A DNA stretch of 64,000 nt. It comes from Myxocyprinus asiaticus (taxonomy: Eukaryota; Chordata; Actinopteri; Cypriniformes; Catostomidae). Positions 45,734 to 57,130 of this stretch are shown here, piece after piece (the first letter of the stretch is position 1; each line of letters starts with the position of its first letter). The stretch lies in the NCBI RefSeq assembly GCF_019703515.2, contig NC_059358.1, forward strand, positions 49,618,594 through 49,682,593, given 5' to 3'. The position numbers and the translations under genes are program-made. The notes below the pieces were generated by a model that saw only the letters and a list, made by a program, of their open reading frames with translations, was not told the DNA's origin and did not search any database.

Positions 45734-46240
45734 CCACTCCACCCGAGACTCCAGAAATACTAATATCACTCAATGCCGAAAAGCATTTGATCAGGTGGAG
45801 TGGGATTATCTTCTTTTTACTCTCAAACAATTTGGTTTTGGCTCGAAATTTGTCTCGTGGATAAGGGTGCTCTATTCCTCACCATTGGCGGCTGTCCGAA
45901 TGAACAGCAATCTCTCCTCCTATTTCCCACTCATTTGCGGCACTAGGCAGGGTTGCCCCTTGTCGCCCCTTTTATTTGCTATTGCTGCTGAACCGTTAGC
46001 GATTGCACTGCGTGGGGAGACGAGCATTAAGGGAATACAGAGAAAAGGTCAGAGCATAAAGTATCCCTTTATGCTGATGACATGCTTTTATACCTGTCTG
46101 ACCCCTTAAATTGTCTACCAAAAACACTTAGCCCATTAGAGGATAAAGGCAAAATATCAGGATATAAGGTAAATTTACATAAAGTGAGATTTTGCCAGTG
46201 AACGCTACAGCAAAGCTGATAGCATTTAATGCATTCCCCC
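45734..46240 (+). pseudogene. Copy D ORF2, reverse transcriptase palm
   Basis: It resumes with ILISLNAEKAFDQVEWDYL (motif A; Asp lies in AFDQVEW), CGTRQGCPLSPLLFAI (motif B) and, after a one-base shift near 46060, a motif C YADDMLLYLSDP in another frame. It ends at LNAFPLKIS where LINE-Y sequence begins in opposite orientation. Confidence 0.85.
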
Positions 46241-48188
46241 TTAAAATAAGTACAGAGCATAGCTCTGCAGAAATGATTTTAGGTATGCTGGAGCAGACCC
46301 AGTGACTGTTTTGTATGCCAGCATCAGAGACTTGAACTTGATACGTGCATCAACCAGCAGCCAGTGAAGAGAGACAATGAGTGGTGTAACATGTGCTCTC
46401 TTTGGTTGATTAAAGACCAGATGTGCTGCTGCATTCTGGATCATTTGCAGGGGTCTAATTGCACATGCAGGGAGGCCTGCAATGAGAGCATTACAGTAGT
46501 CCAGCCTAGTTATGACAAGTGACTGAACAAGAAGTTGTGTGGCATGTTCAGAGAGGAAGGGTCTTATCTTCCTGATATTGTAGAGTGTAAATCTACATGA
46601 TCTTGTGGTCTTTGAGATGTGGTCTGTGAAATTTAATTTGTTATCGATGGTTACCCCTAGATTTCTGACCGTTTTGGAAGGCGTAATTGTAGTTGCACCC
46701 AGCTGTACAGTGATGTTGTGTTCAACAGCAGGGTTGGCTGGAAAGACAAGGAGTTCGGTCTTGGCTGGTTTAAGTTACAGGTGGTGTTCCTTCATCCAGG
46801 CCGAGATGTCTGCCAGGCAGGCAGAGATTCGAGCAGTCACTGTGGTGTTGTTGGGCTGGAAAGACAAGTAGAGTTGCATGTCATCAGTGTAGCAGTGGTA
46901 AGAGAAACCATGTGCCTGAATGATGGATCCCAGTGATGTTGTGTATATAGAGAAGAGAAGTGGCCCATGCACTGAGTCCTGAGGTACCCCAGTAAGTAGC
47001 TGATGTAACTTGGACACCTCACCTCTCCAGGCTACCTTGAAGGACCTACCTGAAAGACAGGAATTAAACCAGTCAAGCACATTTCCTGTGATGCCCAGCA
47101 AAGAGAGGGTGGAGAGTAAGATCTGATGGTTGACTGTGTCGAAGGCTGCAGAAGGGTCCAGTAGAATCAGGATGGATGATCTGGATCCAGCTTTCGCCTG
47201 TCTCAGCGACTTAGTGACAGACAGCAGGGCAGTCTCGGTAGAGTGTCCACTTTTGAAGCCTGACTGATTGTCATCCAGTAGCTTGTTCTGTGAGAGATAG
47301 GCAGAGATTTGATTGAAAACTTCCCTTTCAAGTGTTTTTGCCATGAATGGAATGAGAGAGACTGGTCTGTAGTGTTCAATTTGTGTGGGGTTAAGTGCGG
47401 GTTTCTTCAGCAGCGAGGTTACTCGAGCCTGCTTAAATGTAGTGGGAAAAGTGCCTGTAAGTAGAGATAATAGTGTTAATTATGTGAGTGTGTGCAGGTA
47501 AGATGGATGGAGAGATGGCCTGGAGAAGGTGAGAAGGAATGGGGTCAAGGGAACAGGTGGTGGGGTGGTTGGAGAGGAGGAGTTTAGAGACCTCAGTGTC
47601 AGTCAGAGGAGAGCACATAGAGACAGAGGAGTTGCATACAGGAGATGAATGTTTAACAGGGTGAGGTGCTGAGAATGTATTGCTGATGGTTGTAACCTTA
47701 TTAGTAAAAAATGTGGCAAAGATATCTGCTGTCAGTGATGTGTCAGGTGGTGGAGGGGGAGGACAGAGAAGTGTGTTGAATGTTCTAAACAAGCTGCGAG
47801 TGTCTGTGGTGCAGTTGATCTTGTTCTGGTAGTAGGACGTTTTTGCAGATTTAATGTTATCTGAAAAAGTTGCAAGCATAGACTGATACTTACCTAGATC
47901 TGCTGGATCTTTAGATTTCCGCCATCTCCTCTCAGCTGCCCTGAGATCAGTCCGATGTTCACGTGCTGGCCTTGAGGAGAGAGGACAGATGTTGTCTAGG
48001 CAGGTTGTTAAAGTAGAGCTTAGTGTGTCTGTGGCAGTGTTTACATCAAGGGTGGAAATAAATTTTGTGTGGGAAGAGAGGTAGAGACAGCAGTGGAAAG
48101 GCAAGAGGGTGAAAGAGAACTGAGGTTACGGCGAAAGGAAACCAAAGGTGGAGCCTGTTTTAATGTTGATGGGAGAGTCATGTTGAAT
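46241..48188 (-). pseudogene. LINE-Y linker and reverse transcriptase
   Basis: Read leftward: KFISTLDVNTATDTLSSTL, the linker LRAAERRWRKSKDPADLG, CSLDPIPSHLLQ, then after a frame change LLDDNQSGFKSGHSTETALL, motif A ILLDPSAAFDTVNH, motif B LLTGVPQDSVHGPLLF, motif C YHCYTDDMQLYLSF and the C-terminal MIQNAAAHLVFNQPKRAHVT. Motif B reads VPQDS where active relatives have VPQGS, so the conserved Gly is lost. Frameshifts lie near 47430 and 46775. Confidence 0.85.
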
Positions 48189-48192
48189 TTAA

Positions 48193-50110
48193 CCCTCTGG
48201 GGTCTGAGGGTGTTTTGGGCCCTGGAGAAGTTTTGACATGCCTTGACATTTGTGCTTTTTTCAGTTGCTTAAAAACATATTAATGGCTAAAGTCTGATAA
48301 CACTGTATTCAGCACAAACTGGGCTACAATAATATGTGAACAACATGTATGTACATGTTTGTATTTTTGAGAAAATAACATTTATGCGTGGTTTTTGAAA
48401 AAACAAAAATTTTAAGTCACTGAAATAAGGCCATATAACACATACTAAACATTTGTTCACAAGACTTTTGAGAACTGGATCTTGTAGCCTAGAGATTTTG
48501 CTACAAAAATGATGTGAAAACCATCCTGATCACTCATTCATACAAAACAATATAGTCATTTAACTTTTGTAAGACACTTTTAGTGTTAGAAAGGCCATAT
48601 GCGAGGAGGCGTGGATGATCATGAATATTGATGTGATTCACACCTGAGGAGACAAAGACGCCTCCCCTGAGAAAGAATGAATGTGAGGAGACTTAATGAT
48701 TGAATGTATTGTTTGTAGCTTATTCACAAAATCAAGTTTAAGTAATCTGACTATACATTTTCTTTACATAAAGGCTTAAAAACTTTAGACCTACACTACC
48801 GTTTAAAAGTTTTTAAATCTGTAAGATTTTTTTATGTTTTTAAATAAGTCTCTTCTGCTCACCAAGGCTGCATTTATTTGATCCAAAATACAGCAAAAAC
48901 AGTGATATTGTGAAACATTTTTACAATTTAAAATAACTGTTTTCTATTTGAATATATTGTAAAATGCAATTTATTCCTGTGAACAAAGCTGAATTTTCAG
49001 CATCATTACTGCATTCTTCAGTGTCACATGATCCTTCAGAAATCATTCTAATATGCTGATTTTCTAATATGGGCATATTTACAGCACATTTTACACATTC
49101 ACACCCGAACAGATATTTGCAAGCACAAGCTTCGTTGATGATAATGAGGCAGCATAAACACTAGTTAAAATATAATCTAAACATTCATATTATTTTTTAT
49201 ATCATATTACATATCATATTAATATCATACAGCATACCATTTAAATACATGCTTTAGCCGAAACAACATTTATATGTAACTAAAACTTGCCTATTAGGAC
49301 ATATTTCAAATTTCAGTACTCTGAATACTGGCTGGCAAGTCTGGAAATAGTAAAATATGTCAACTAATATGTAAGTAAATATGTAAGTAAAACTAAATGA
49401 CTTACTCATCTGAAATTGTATCCTCGGATGGATCAAGTCACTCTTCAAAATGCAAACGTTCATCGGCGTCCCGCTTTACTTTTGAGGAAAATGTGAACTC
49501 TTCATCACTATCCAGGAGCTTCCTCACCTGTGTAGCATGCCATCTTTCAAACGCGCAGAAAAGTGAATGAACTTGATGTTTTTTAAGGCACTGTTGGGGG
49601 CGTTTGCCATTTGCATCGATTGCCTCAGCACATTACCGTATGAATAGCACGCTCTGCTGGTGGGTGTGATCACATTAGCGATAATTACCTGAGCCAGGAG
49701 AAACTGTACATTGCTTTGTTTCATACAGATTACATTGCAGGAGAATATTTGTTTTAAATTTGAATTGTTTTATTTAAAAGTAGACATTTTAAGCATTTTT
49801 TAGACATATGTTTCATGTTTGTGTGATAAATATTTGTGGAGTTTCAGTTCATTTTGACGTGTTTCAGAAAGATGCTCGCAGAGACAGAGACGGCTGAAAG
49901 CGCACCCTGTTTATTTTCTTTATTTTACAAAAGCACAAAGTTTTGTTGTTATTGTGAGTGCACACAAATAAAAGTAGACCCTTTATTGTCTCTAATTTTG
50001 TCTTACACTTATCTGTATGCCCAAAAATAACAGAGTATTTTAAGTTGTTTCCGCTGTTATGAGGAAAAAATCCAGCAGGACGTGCCAGCGCGTCCGTCGA
50101 CCCCAGAGGG
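48193..50110 (-). mobile_element. piggyBac-type non-autonomous element with TTAA duplication
   Basis: The element is 1,918 bp. It starts CCCTCTGGGGTC and ends GACCCCAGAGGG, a perfect 12-bp inverted repeat, with TTAA on both sides (48189-48192 and 50111-50114). The CCC start and TTAA target define piggyBac. Within it, minus strand 49560-49400 encodes a short acidic trace (RKLLDSDEEFTFSSK, LDPSEDTISDE) resembling a piggyBac transposase N-terminus, broken by one stop. The remainder is non-coding. Confidence 0.88.
48794..49068 (+). repeat. Common fish repeat starting CACTACCGTTTAAAAG
   Basis: The start resembles the MITE termini at 2933 and 51788. The body with CTCACCAAGGCTGCATTTA, CTGAATTTTCAGCATCATTA and CACATGATCCTTCAGAAAT is a different family, well known in cyprinid introns. 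It is nested in the piggyBac derivative. Its second end is not clear. Confidence 0.75.
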
Positions 50111-50114
50111 TTAA

Positions 50115-50895
50115 CAAAGTAGTGATCAGAGACATGTAAAGGAGTAACAAGAATATTTGAGTTGGTACAGTTACGTGTAAAAATGAGGTCCAGCTCGTTG
50201 CCCGATCTGTGAGTTGCTGTGGTGCTTAGTCTTTCCAAGTCAAATGAGGCCAGAAGAGCAATCAGTTCAGTGGCCTGGGGCTTGTCTTGGTGTATGTTGA
50301 AATCACCAAGAACCACATGTGGCTAACCATCCTCCGGGAAGGAGGACAGCAGGATATCCAACTCCTCGAGAAAGTTTGCCAGCTGACCTGGAGGGCGACA
50401 GATGACAACAACATGTATTTTTGTGGGTTGCATTGTAGTAATAGCATGGAATTAAATAGTAGTATTGTTACATAGAGAAGAGTGTGGTGAAAAAGTCCAG
50501 TTGTTATGAATGATCAAACCTGTTCCCCCACCCCTACCGGTGTGTCGAGGGGTGTGAGATGAGAAGTTGTTGGAGAGAGCAGCAGGTGTTGCTGTATCCT
50601 CTGGACATATCCATGTTTCTGTCAGTGCCAGGATGCTGAGGGTGGACTCTGTGGCAAATGCTGGAATGAAGTCAGCTTTGTTCACAGCTGACTGGCAGTT
50701 ACAGAGTCCCACTGAGAAAGAGAGCAGAGCAGGTGCTGAAGTGCAAAGTGGGTGTAGGTTGTGTGGGTTGCGTTTTGTCTTGCATCTATATTGTGTAAAC
50801 GGTCTGTAACAGATAACAGGGATGTGCTTGAAGGCATATGTTATTCTTGAAGTTGACATGTTAGTATGTACAAGGAAAATAAGAAAATAAATCAA
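50115..50895 (-). pseudogene. LINE-Y endonuclease domain
   Basis: The trace runs SFSVGLCNCQSAVNKADF, LSILALTETWICPED, TGRGGGTGLIIHNN, then in other frames HVVVICRPPGQLANFLEE, HVVLGDFNIHQDK and VSDHYFVN. The piggyBac derivative inserted directly after the last motif. At least two frame changes occur. Upstream sequence to about 51150 is the likely 5' leader. Confidence 0.82.
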
Positions 50896-51150
50896 ATTAA
50901 AAGATACTTAAGTGCTATGGTGATTGGCACCTTGTCAGTGTCCTTGCGTGGTGGACTTGCACAGGTAGAATCGCTGGTCTTTACACAAGTAGGTCTTCAC
51001 ACGAGGAGGGCTTTACATGAGGGCTACCACTTCCGCTGCCGCTTCCATGTCAGCATTCACGTTAAATATATACATGATGCTAACGAGCCATACAGTGAAA
51101 AAAGCAGGACACGCCTTAATGCTACTTAGCACAAAGCTAGTCACGTGGGC

Positions 51151-51787
51151 AACTGAAACTACGGGTCATGCGAGGTGAACAGTGCGAGAACAAACGCAAC
51201 TTCAGTACACCGCAAATAAATTATGCTACACTTTAGCAATAAATAATACTCTAAAACAAGTGAAGCACTGTTTATAGACACTAAAAACAATGATGGTTTT
51301 ACACACACTAGACAAACAACTCTAAATCTAGCAGTGAATACCCTGGGACAAGTCAAAACAATATAGCACACACACCAACACACGTTTAAGCGATGCGAGT
51401 TCAAGCCAGTAAATAAAAAGCACAAGTCTAGCAATGAATACTACTCTACAACAAAGTAAAACAATGAAATAAACACTTACACGCAACTGCAGACTCCTGT
51501 AAATAAATTGCTTATCCTGGAATGACTATTTAGAAAAAATGGATGTTGTTGAGAGTACAGTCTAGTACTGCTGACCCCATGTTACATGTAGTTGTACTTG
51601 TACTGTACACTTACTTGTAATCCCCTCCCCTTTTTAGTTCTATTTGTAATCTCGGTCACATTGTCTATGTTTGTGTATGTATATTTATATGGTGTGTATA
51701 TATGTATATGTATGTATGTATGTATGTGTGTATATGGTGTGTATATATGTATATGTATGTATGTGTGTGTATATGTATGTATACATA
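51151..51787. other. Unassigned; TGTA-rich microsatellite at 51660-51787
   Basis: Partly LINE-Y leader. At about 51513-51560 a short trace (WNDYLEKMDVVESTV) could be the tail end of L1 copy D, but this is weak. Variable TATG/TGTA repeats follow. Confidence 0.35.
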
Positions 51788-52329
51788 CACTACCGTTCAA
51801 AAGTTTATGGTCACTTACTCATTCTTTATTTATTTTTATTTTTTTTCACATTTTAGAATAGTAGTAAAATCATCACAACTATGGAATAATAGAAATGGAA
51901 ATATGGGAATTAGGTTGTGACAAAAAAAATCCAAAATAAATCAAAACTATGTTATATTTTAGCATCTTCAAAGTGGCCACCCTTTGCTTAGATTTTGCAG
52001 AAATGTACTCTTGTCATTTTCTCAACCAACTTCTTGAGGTATCACCCTTGGGATTCTTTTTAAAAAGTATTGAAGGAGTTCGCATCTATATGCTGGGCAC
52101 TTAGTGGCTGCTTTTCTTAATTATTCGGTCCAAGTTATACATTTCAAAAACGTTTATTTTTTAAAATAAAAGTTTAGTTTAGTAATTAAATATATTAATA
52201 TGTTGGCACAATTATATTTTTGTCTACAAAACTAATTTCAAACATTAAGCATACGTCTTCAGATCAAAAGGTTTTTAAGATCATGAGAAACTTTTCAGGC
52301 AAGTGACCCCAAACTTTTGAACGGTAGTG
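51788..52329. mobile_element. MITE with CACTACCGTTCAAAAG termini (copy 2)
   Basis: A 542-bp element with the same inverted ends as the copy at 2933, TA on both sides (51786-51787, 52330-52331), and the interior in reverse orientation (CTTCTTGAGGTATCACCC near 52030 against GGGTGATACCTCAAGAAG near 3205). Confidence 0.88.
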
Positions 52330-52374
52330 TATATGTAAGTATCTCCTGAAGTAATTGTGTTTGATTAATAACGG

Positions 52375-54058
52375 TGTTGGGCCTCATGTATTCAGATAGA
52401 AGACAAAGGCAGGCCTAACACAAGTCGTAAAATCTAACTCAGCCCCCACACATTCCATGTCGTAAATTTTACTGATAAAAATCGCGCCAAAATCAAACAA
52501 AGGGAGTCCAAAACAGACTACAAATCCATGAAGCCTAAGGATTGAACTCTCATCTCCTATTGGATAAGGCACACAACAGAACGTCCCTCAAACATGACAT
52601 CATCAGGAGTTGAAATACCTCTGAAATGTTTCCAGAATTTGCTTCCAGCGACTTTGTTCACCGAATATTGACGTAGTTTTTTTGCTGCTCTCCGGTGCAA
52701 CCTCGTGGCACAAGGAAGTAATGTCCGACTTGAAACTGTAGCCATACAATCTCCATCTCGCTGGACGAGTTGAGATTACTCTGTGTTCAACCAAACACTC
52801 TAACGGATCCAAAGGAGACCACCGAGCAATTCGCATCTTCATCCGTTTGCCTACAGAAGTGAAGAGATTAAAGATTTCTCTTCCATCTTCAATCAAGTCG
52901 ACATTTCTGAGTTCTCCGCCAGCCCGCTGAGAATCAACAGCCGTACCGCCCGCCGACAATCAACAGCCGTACCGCCCGCTGACAGAGCAAGGAAACGGCC
53001 TCCCGTCATCACCCGAGCCTCAAGGAACCGGGTCAAAGTTTAAGGACGGAGGAAAACACATTCTACCTGTGTCCTCATGCGATACAAGTAAGAGGTTTAC
53101 GTCTGGGCAGAGATAAAATATTATAGCGTGTTATTCTTGTGTTTCAAGGTTTTTGCTTGTACAGTTTACGGACCGCCATGTCCGCTCATTATTAATACTC
53201 AGGGTATTAATTGTCACAAATTTGTTTTGCTGTATTGTGGTCCAGCCAAATTGGATTGTGCAATTTCGCCATCGCGGGTGAGATGGAAACTGAGTTCATC
53301 CATAAAAGAGTCAAATAACGCAGGACTTTTACGAGCCCCGCTCGTAAAACCGTGTCTCTGAGTGATGAACACAGCTGCTTTCTCTCCCACGATCGCGAAA
53401 TCAGCTTTAGGGCTGTCACTTCTCTCTCTCTCTCTCTTACTAACCACACACCCACACACACACCTTATGTGTTATAGGATTATTTTTATTTCCATATCTA
53501 ATCATATCACTGTTTAGTTTGTAGTTGTAAATCGGAAGTTTATTGACTGCATTGTATTAATTATTAATTGCTATTACTGCATAAATGAACTTTTGTTTAT
53601 ATTACAAAGAGAAGTGTTTTGGTTTGTTTTGCATACGCCTGTGTCATGCTGACAGGATGTCAATGCTCGGATTCAAACCTTCATTCATTGTTTTTTTTCC
53701 CGAAAATCGATATTCTTCGGATGTCGATTTTCCTAAGAAAACAATCTAATATTGAGACTGTCTTACTATTTGGTTATTAGTCCCTAATTCCAGGGTGGTG
53801 AACCATCAATGTTAATCCTTATTAATATTCTATTGATTTTTGATAATTGATAATTATCTTTGATGATTGAATTTGAATGATCAATAAGCTAGTATTAATT
53901 TTAATTAATGTTTCATCGATGTTAACAATTAATGATTATCTTTGATAACTGTTGATTTAAAGGATTTAAAAAGCTAACATTGATTCTCATCAATGTTCTA
54001 TTGATTTTAATAATTAATAACTATCTTTGATAATTATTAATTATTGCTAATAACCAAA
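52375..54058 (-). repeat. Second copy of the 1.8-kb LTR, inverted and truncated
   Basis: Reverse-complement homology to 35968-37613 starts at TGTTGGGCCTCATG (52375) and ends at GCTAATAACCAAAC (54058). The first about 160 bases of the LTR are missing where LINE-X sequence begins. A duplicated 29-30 base block lies at about 52945-52985. It carries no coding domain. Confidence 0.75.
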
Positions 54059-54060
54059 CT

Positions 54061-54985
54061 TGCCAACTGTCACAGCACCTCAGAAAACAGTGTTTCATAA
54101 TTTTGCTCACGAGCAAATTCAATCCTTCGCTGTCATAGGTTATGAAGAGCTAACAAAACTTATCAAAAAATCAAAAGCCACAACATGTATGTTTGATCCA
54201 ATACCAACTAAGCTCTTAAAAGAGGTATTCCCAGTATTCTCAGAACCTCTTCTTAAAATTATTAACTCCTCGCTATCCTTGGGACATGTCCCAAGAAACT
54301 TTAAAATGGCAGTTATCAAACCACTTATTAAGAAGCCACAGCTTGATCCTAGAAAATTGGCTAATTACAGAACGATTTCAAATCTACCATTTATGTCGAA
54401 AATACAAGAAAAGTTAGTGTCCTCCCAACTATGTTCATTTCTACAGAGAAATGGAATATATGAAGAATTTCAGTCAGGATTTAGGCCCCATCACAGTTCA
54501 GAGACTGCACTTATCAGAGTTACAAATGACTTGCTCTTATCATCTGATCACGGCTGCATTTCTCTTCTAGTGCTTTTACATCTTAGTGCTGCCTTCAACA
54601 CGACAGATCATGACATTCTCTTGAATAGGCTGGAGAATTATGTTGGCATTAGTGGACTTGCATTAGCATGGTTTAGGTCCTATTTATCAGACTGCTACCA
54701 CTTTGTATGTGTAAACAAGGAATTGTCAAATCAAACAAAAGTTAAGTATGGAGTGCCACAGGGATCAGTTTTAGGACCTCTGCTTTTCTCCTTATACATG
54801 CTTCCCCTGGGAGATATGATCAGGAATCATGGAATAAGTTTCCACTGTTATGCCAACAATACCCAACTTTATATTTCTTCTAAACCCAATGAAAATTCAC
54901 AATTCTCTAAATTAGCAGAGTGTATCAATGAAATCAAGGATTGAATGGCCAGAAATTTCCTTCTACTCAATTCCGATAAAACAGA
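54061..54985 (+). pseudogene. LINE-X reverse transcriptase
   Basis: An almost open frame: PTVTAPQKTVFHNF, TTCMFDPIPTKLLKEVFP, MAVIKPLIKKPQLDP, YEEFQSGFRPHHSSETALI, motif A LLVLLHLSAAFNTTDHDIL, motif B YGVPQGSVLGPLLFSLYM, motif C CYANNTQLYIS. The usual Asp pair of motif C is Asn-Asn here, and the motif A Asp (normally D-L-S-A-A-F) is His. Catalysis is therefore lost although the frame survives to 54944. It is cut at about 54985 by LINE-alpha copy 3. It fits as the continuation of the endonuclease half ending at 30421. Confidence 0.85.
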
Positions 54986-56136
54986 TCTGCCTGACAGATC
55001 CAGCTGCACAGGGAGCTGTTTAAGCCCAGAGCCCGGAGATTCACATCAAGCTTGTAGGGCACTGTGGTGTTGAACTGCTGAGTTGTAGTCTACAAACAGC
55101 ATTTTCACATATGTGTTCCTTTTTTCCAGGTGGGAGAGAGCAGTGTGTAGTGTAGATGCATCATGAATGGCATCATCAGTGGAACGGTTGTTGCAGTAAG
55201 CAAACTGCAGTGAGTCCAGTGAGGCAGGCAGCACAGAGCAGATGTAATCTCTGATTAGCCTCTCAAAGCATTTGCTGATGATGAGGACCAGAGCGACAGG
55301 ACGCTAGTCATTTAAGCAAGTGATTTTGAGTTGCTTTGGTACAGGTACAATGGTGGACGTTTTAAAGCATGTGGGGACCACAGACAAGGAGAGGGAAAGG
55401 ATGAAAATGTCTGTAAAAACACCAGCCAGTTGGTTCACGCACGCTCTGATGACACGGCCCAGAATGCCGTCTGGACCCGCAGCTTTACGGATATTCACCC
55501 ATCGGAAGGATTGGGTTACATCCGCTACAGAGAAGGAGAGTGAACTAACCTCTTCAGCCGCGAGAGCTCCCTCCATGAGGGCGGTGTTATATCCCTCGAA
55601 ACAAGCATATAAAGTATTAAGCTCATCCGGGAGAGAGGCAGCGGTGTTTTATTCCCTTTGAACTCCATGATGATATTGATTCCCTGCCACATCCTTCTAG
55701 AGTCGGTGTTGAACTGTCCTTCAATCTTGTCCCTGTACTGGCATTTGGCTGCTCTGATAGTTTTGCAGAGGGCATAACTGTTTGTTTATGGAGATCCCTG
55801 AACATTTGCCAGTGGAATGCTGGGTAGCGGGGGTTGATTTGTGCAACGTCTTAGTCTGACGAGAACACCGGCTCTCCTGCCCCTTTTCCGGCTATGCTTC
55901 CGCGGCCGGGCAGCCCAGACAAAGGGCTCCACTGTTGTGTTTGGAAACAGTGGGTCGGCATTGAGGAATTTAAAGTCCGGTTTTCGGTGTGCTATTGAAG
56001 AACCAATGTCCAAAAGTGTTTGTCTATCATAGACAATAAGGCAGATGACATCCAAGATGAGAAACACAAGAATTGTAGACAGAACAAACAAAAAACTGCA
56101 ATACTGGGTCGGAGCTTGCAGCACAGCAGCCATCTT
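54986..56136 (-). mobile_element. LINE-alpha copy 3, 3'-truncated and deleted
   Basis: From the 5' end near 56136 (TTCAAGATGGCTG): the hydrophobic N-terminus and basic region (56133-55786), a jump to the linker (55805-55623), the RT fingers (KAAGPDGILGRV, VVPTCFKTSTIVPVPK, 55576-55304), the segment [18 protein letters not shown] and a motif A trace ([11 protein letters not shown]) at 55234-55046. It ends inside the palm without a 3' UTR. The endonuclease is almost entirely deleted. Confidence 0.85.
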
Positions 56137-56139
56137 GAA

Positions 56140-56235
56140 TTCTTTTCAGCTTGCTCACAGGGGTTCTAAATACAATTTACAATCATATTTAATCAAACTA
56201 CACAATGATCACTCTAAGACTCTAATGAATTGACT
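56140..56235 (+). mobile_element. LINE-X-type 3' tail fragment
   Basis: CAGCTTGCTCACAGG, GGTTCTAAATAC and TTTAATCAAACTACACAATG match the tail at 25545-25650, and it ends near TTGACTTGATTT. It may be the end of the LINE-X copy whose reverse transcriptase stops at 54985. Confidence 0.65.
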
Positions 56236-56398
56236 TGATTTTCTGGGCTGTGCGGTTCAGTACCTGAAAGAACCCACAGGCTGTAGTACATGACTCAGGA
56301 ATGTTGGCATCACTTTATGCCAGCTAATCAGATTTTAAAGAGCAAATGTGGCAAGAATTACACTCCATAATGTTGGGTGCAGGTCTATAATCTGTGCT

Positions 56399-56580
56399 GT
56401 TCCCTATCTGTCACTCACTCGATGTTGTGTTGATGTAGTGACACTAGGGGTCACTCTTGGGAGCCCCAAACACCTCTGCTTTTTTGAAAAAAGGCCAATG
56501 AGAATTGGTGAGTGGAATTTGCATGCCACTCCCCCGGACATACGGGTATAAAAGGAGCTGGTATGCAACCACTCATTCAG
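56399..56580 (+). repeat. Left inverted terminal repeat of the DIRS element
   Basis: It contains TGTAGTGACACTAGGGGTCA and CGGACATACGGGTATAAAAG. The last includes a TATAAAA box, so transcription probably starts just to the right. The reverse complement is at 58765-58925. Confidence 0.88.
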
Positions 56581-56849
56581 ATTTTCTCTTCGGAGCCGAG
56601 CGGTTGTATTCAGTGCACTGAATTCAATTCCCTCCAAAGACGCACCTCAAAACTGCTGGATTTTCGGCGCATTTCAGCGGCTTCTCCCCCTCTGCACCCA
56701 TGGAGTGCAGAGAATGCCCCTGGGTGCTTCGGCAGAGCGAAAATAAGAGAGCATATTCTAAAATATTTTCATTCACAAAAAGAGCAGCAAACACGGAACG
56801 TCTTTTTAAAGATGCCTTTCTGTTTTTGTGTTATTCCTGGTTGCGGTTT

Positions 56850-57130
56850 CCCCCAGTGAGCCTACATGCACAGACCCTGTGCAAGGTCAGGGAAGACCAG
56901 GAACAGGTCGTACTAGTAGCACCCTACTGGCCCACCCAGACATGGTTCTCGGATTCTCACGCTCCTCGCGACAGCCCCCCCCCCCCCGACGAATTCCCCT
57001 GAGGAAGGACCTTCTTTCTCAGGGACGGGGCATCATCTGGCACCCACGACCAGACCTCTGGAACTCCATGTCTGGACGGGACATGGAAGACCTAATTGGC
57101 CTACTACCCGTGGTGGTAGACACGATCACT
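56850..57130 (+). pseudogene. DIRS polymerase ORF, 3' end
   Basis: Two frames together encode the end of the polymerase polyprotein: LCKVREDQEQVVLVAPYWP, TQTWF and, after a C-run at 56977-56988, IPLRKDLLSQGRGIIWHPRP then DLWN. The VAPYWP motif lies in the RNase H/methyltransferase-side tail of fish DIRS polymerases. The upstream catalytic parts are deleted. Confidence 0.8.

Larger units (their letters stand above)
30422..46240 (+). mobile_element. Tx1-type L1 copy D, heavily interrupted
   Basis: A second Tx1-type family. The 5' end starts GGAGGCGCTCGCAAGCAGG directly after the LINE-X endonuclease. Pieces: ORF1 (30590-30884, 37773-38343), ORF2 (39620-41349, 45734-46240). The gaps hold the split-direct-repeat element, a LINE-alpha 3' fragment (38578-38994), a piggyBac relic and LINE-Z. 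LINE-Y follows at 46241, and whether D resumes beyond it is unclear. Confidence 0.78.
46241..51150 (-). mobile_element. LINE-Y (L2-type), 3'-truncated, carrying a piggyBac derivative
   Basis: Minus-strand element. The endonuclease lies at 50115-50895, and the linker, reverse transcriptase and part of the C-terminus lie at 46241-48188. A 1.9-kb TTAA-flanked insertion sits at 48193-50110. The 3' end is missing: the coding sequence is cut at 46241 without a tail. The 5' leader reaches roughly 51150. Confidence 0.8.

Noticed and set aside
51500..51660. 3' end of L1 copy D past LINE-Y
   Set aside because: Only a 15-residue trace supports it, which is too little to annotate as a feature.
35807..54058. 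The two 1.8-kb LTR copies as 5' and 3' LTRs of one provirus
   Set aside because: They are in opposite orientation, one has its own ACCC target duplication, and no proviral genes lie between.
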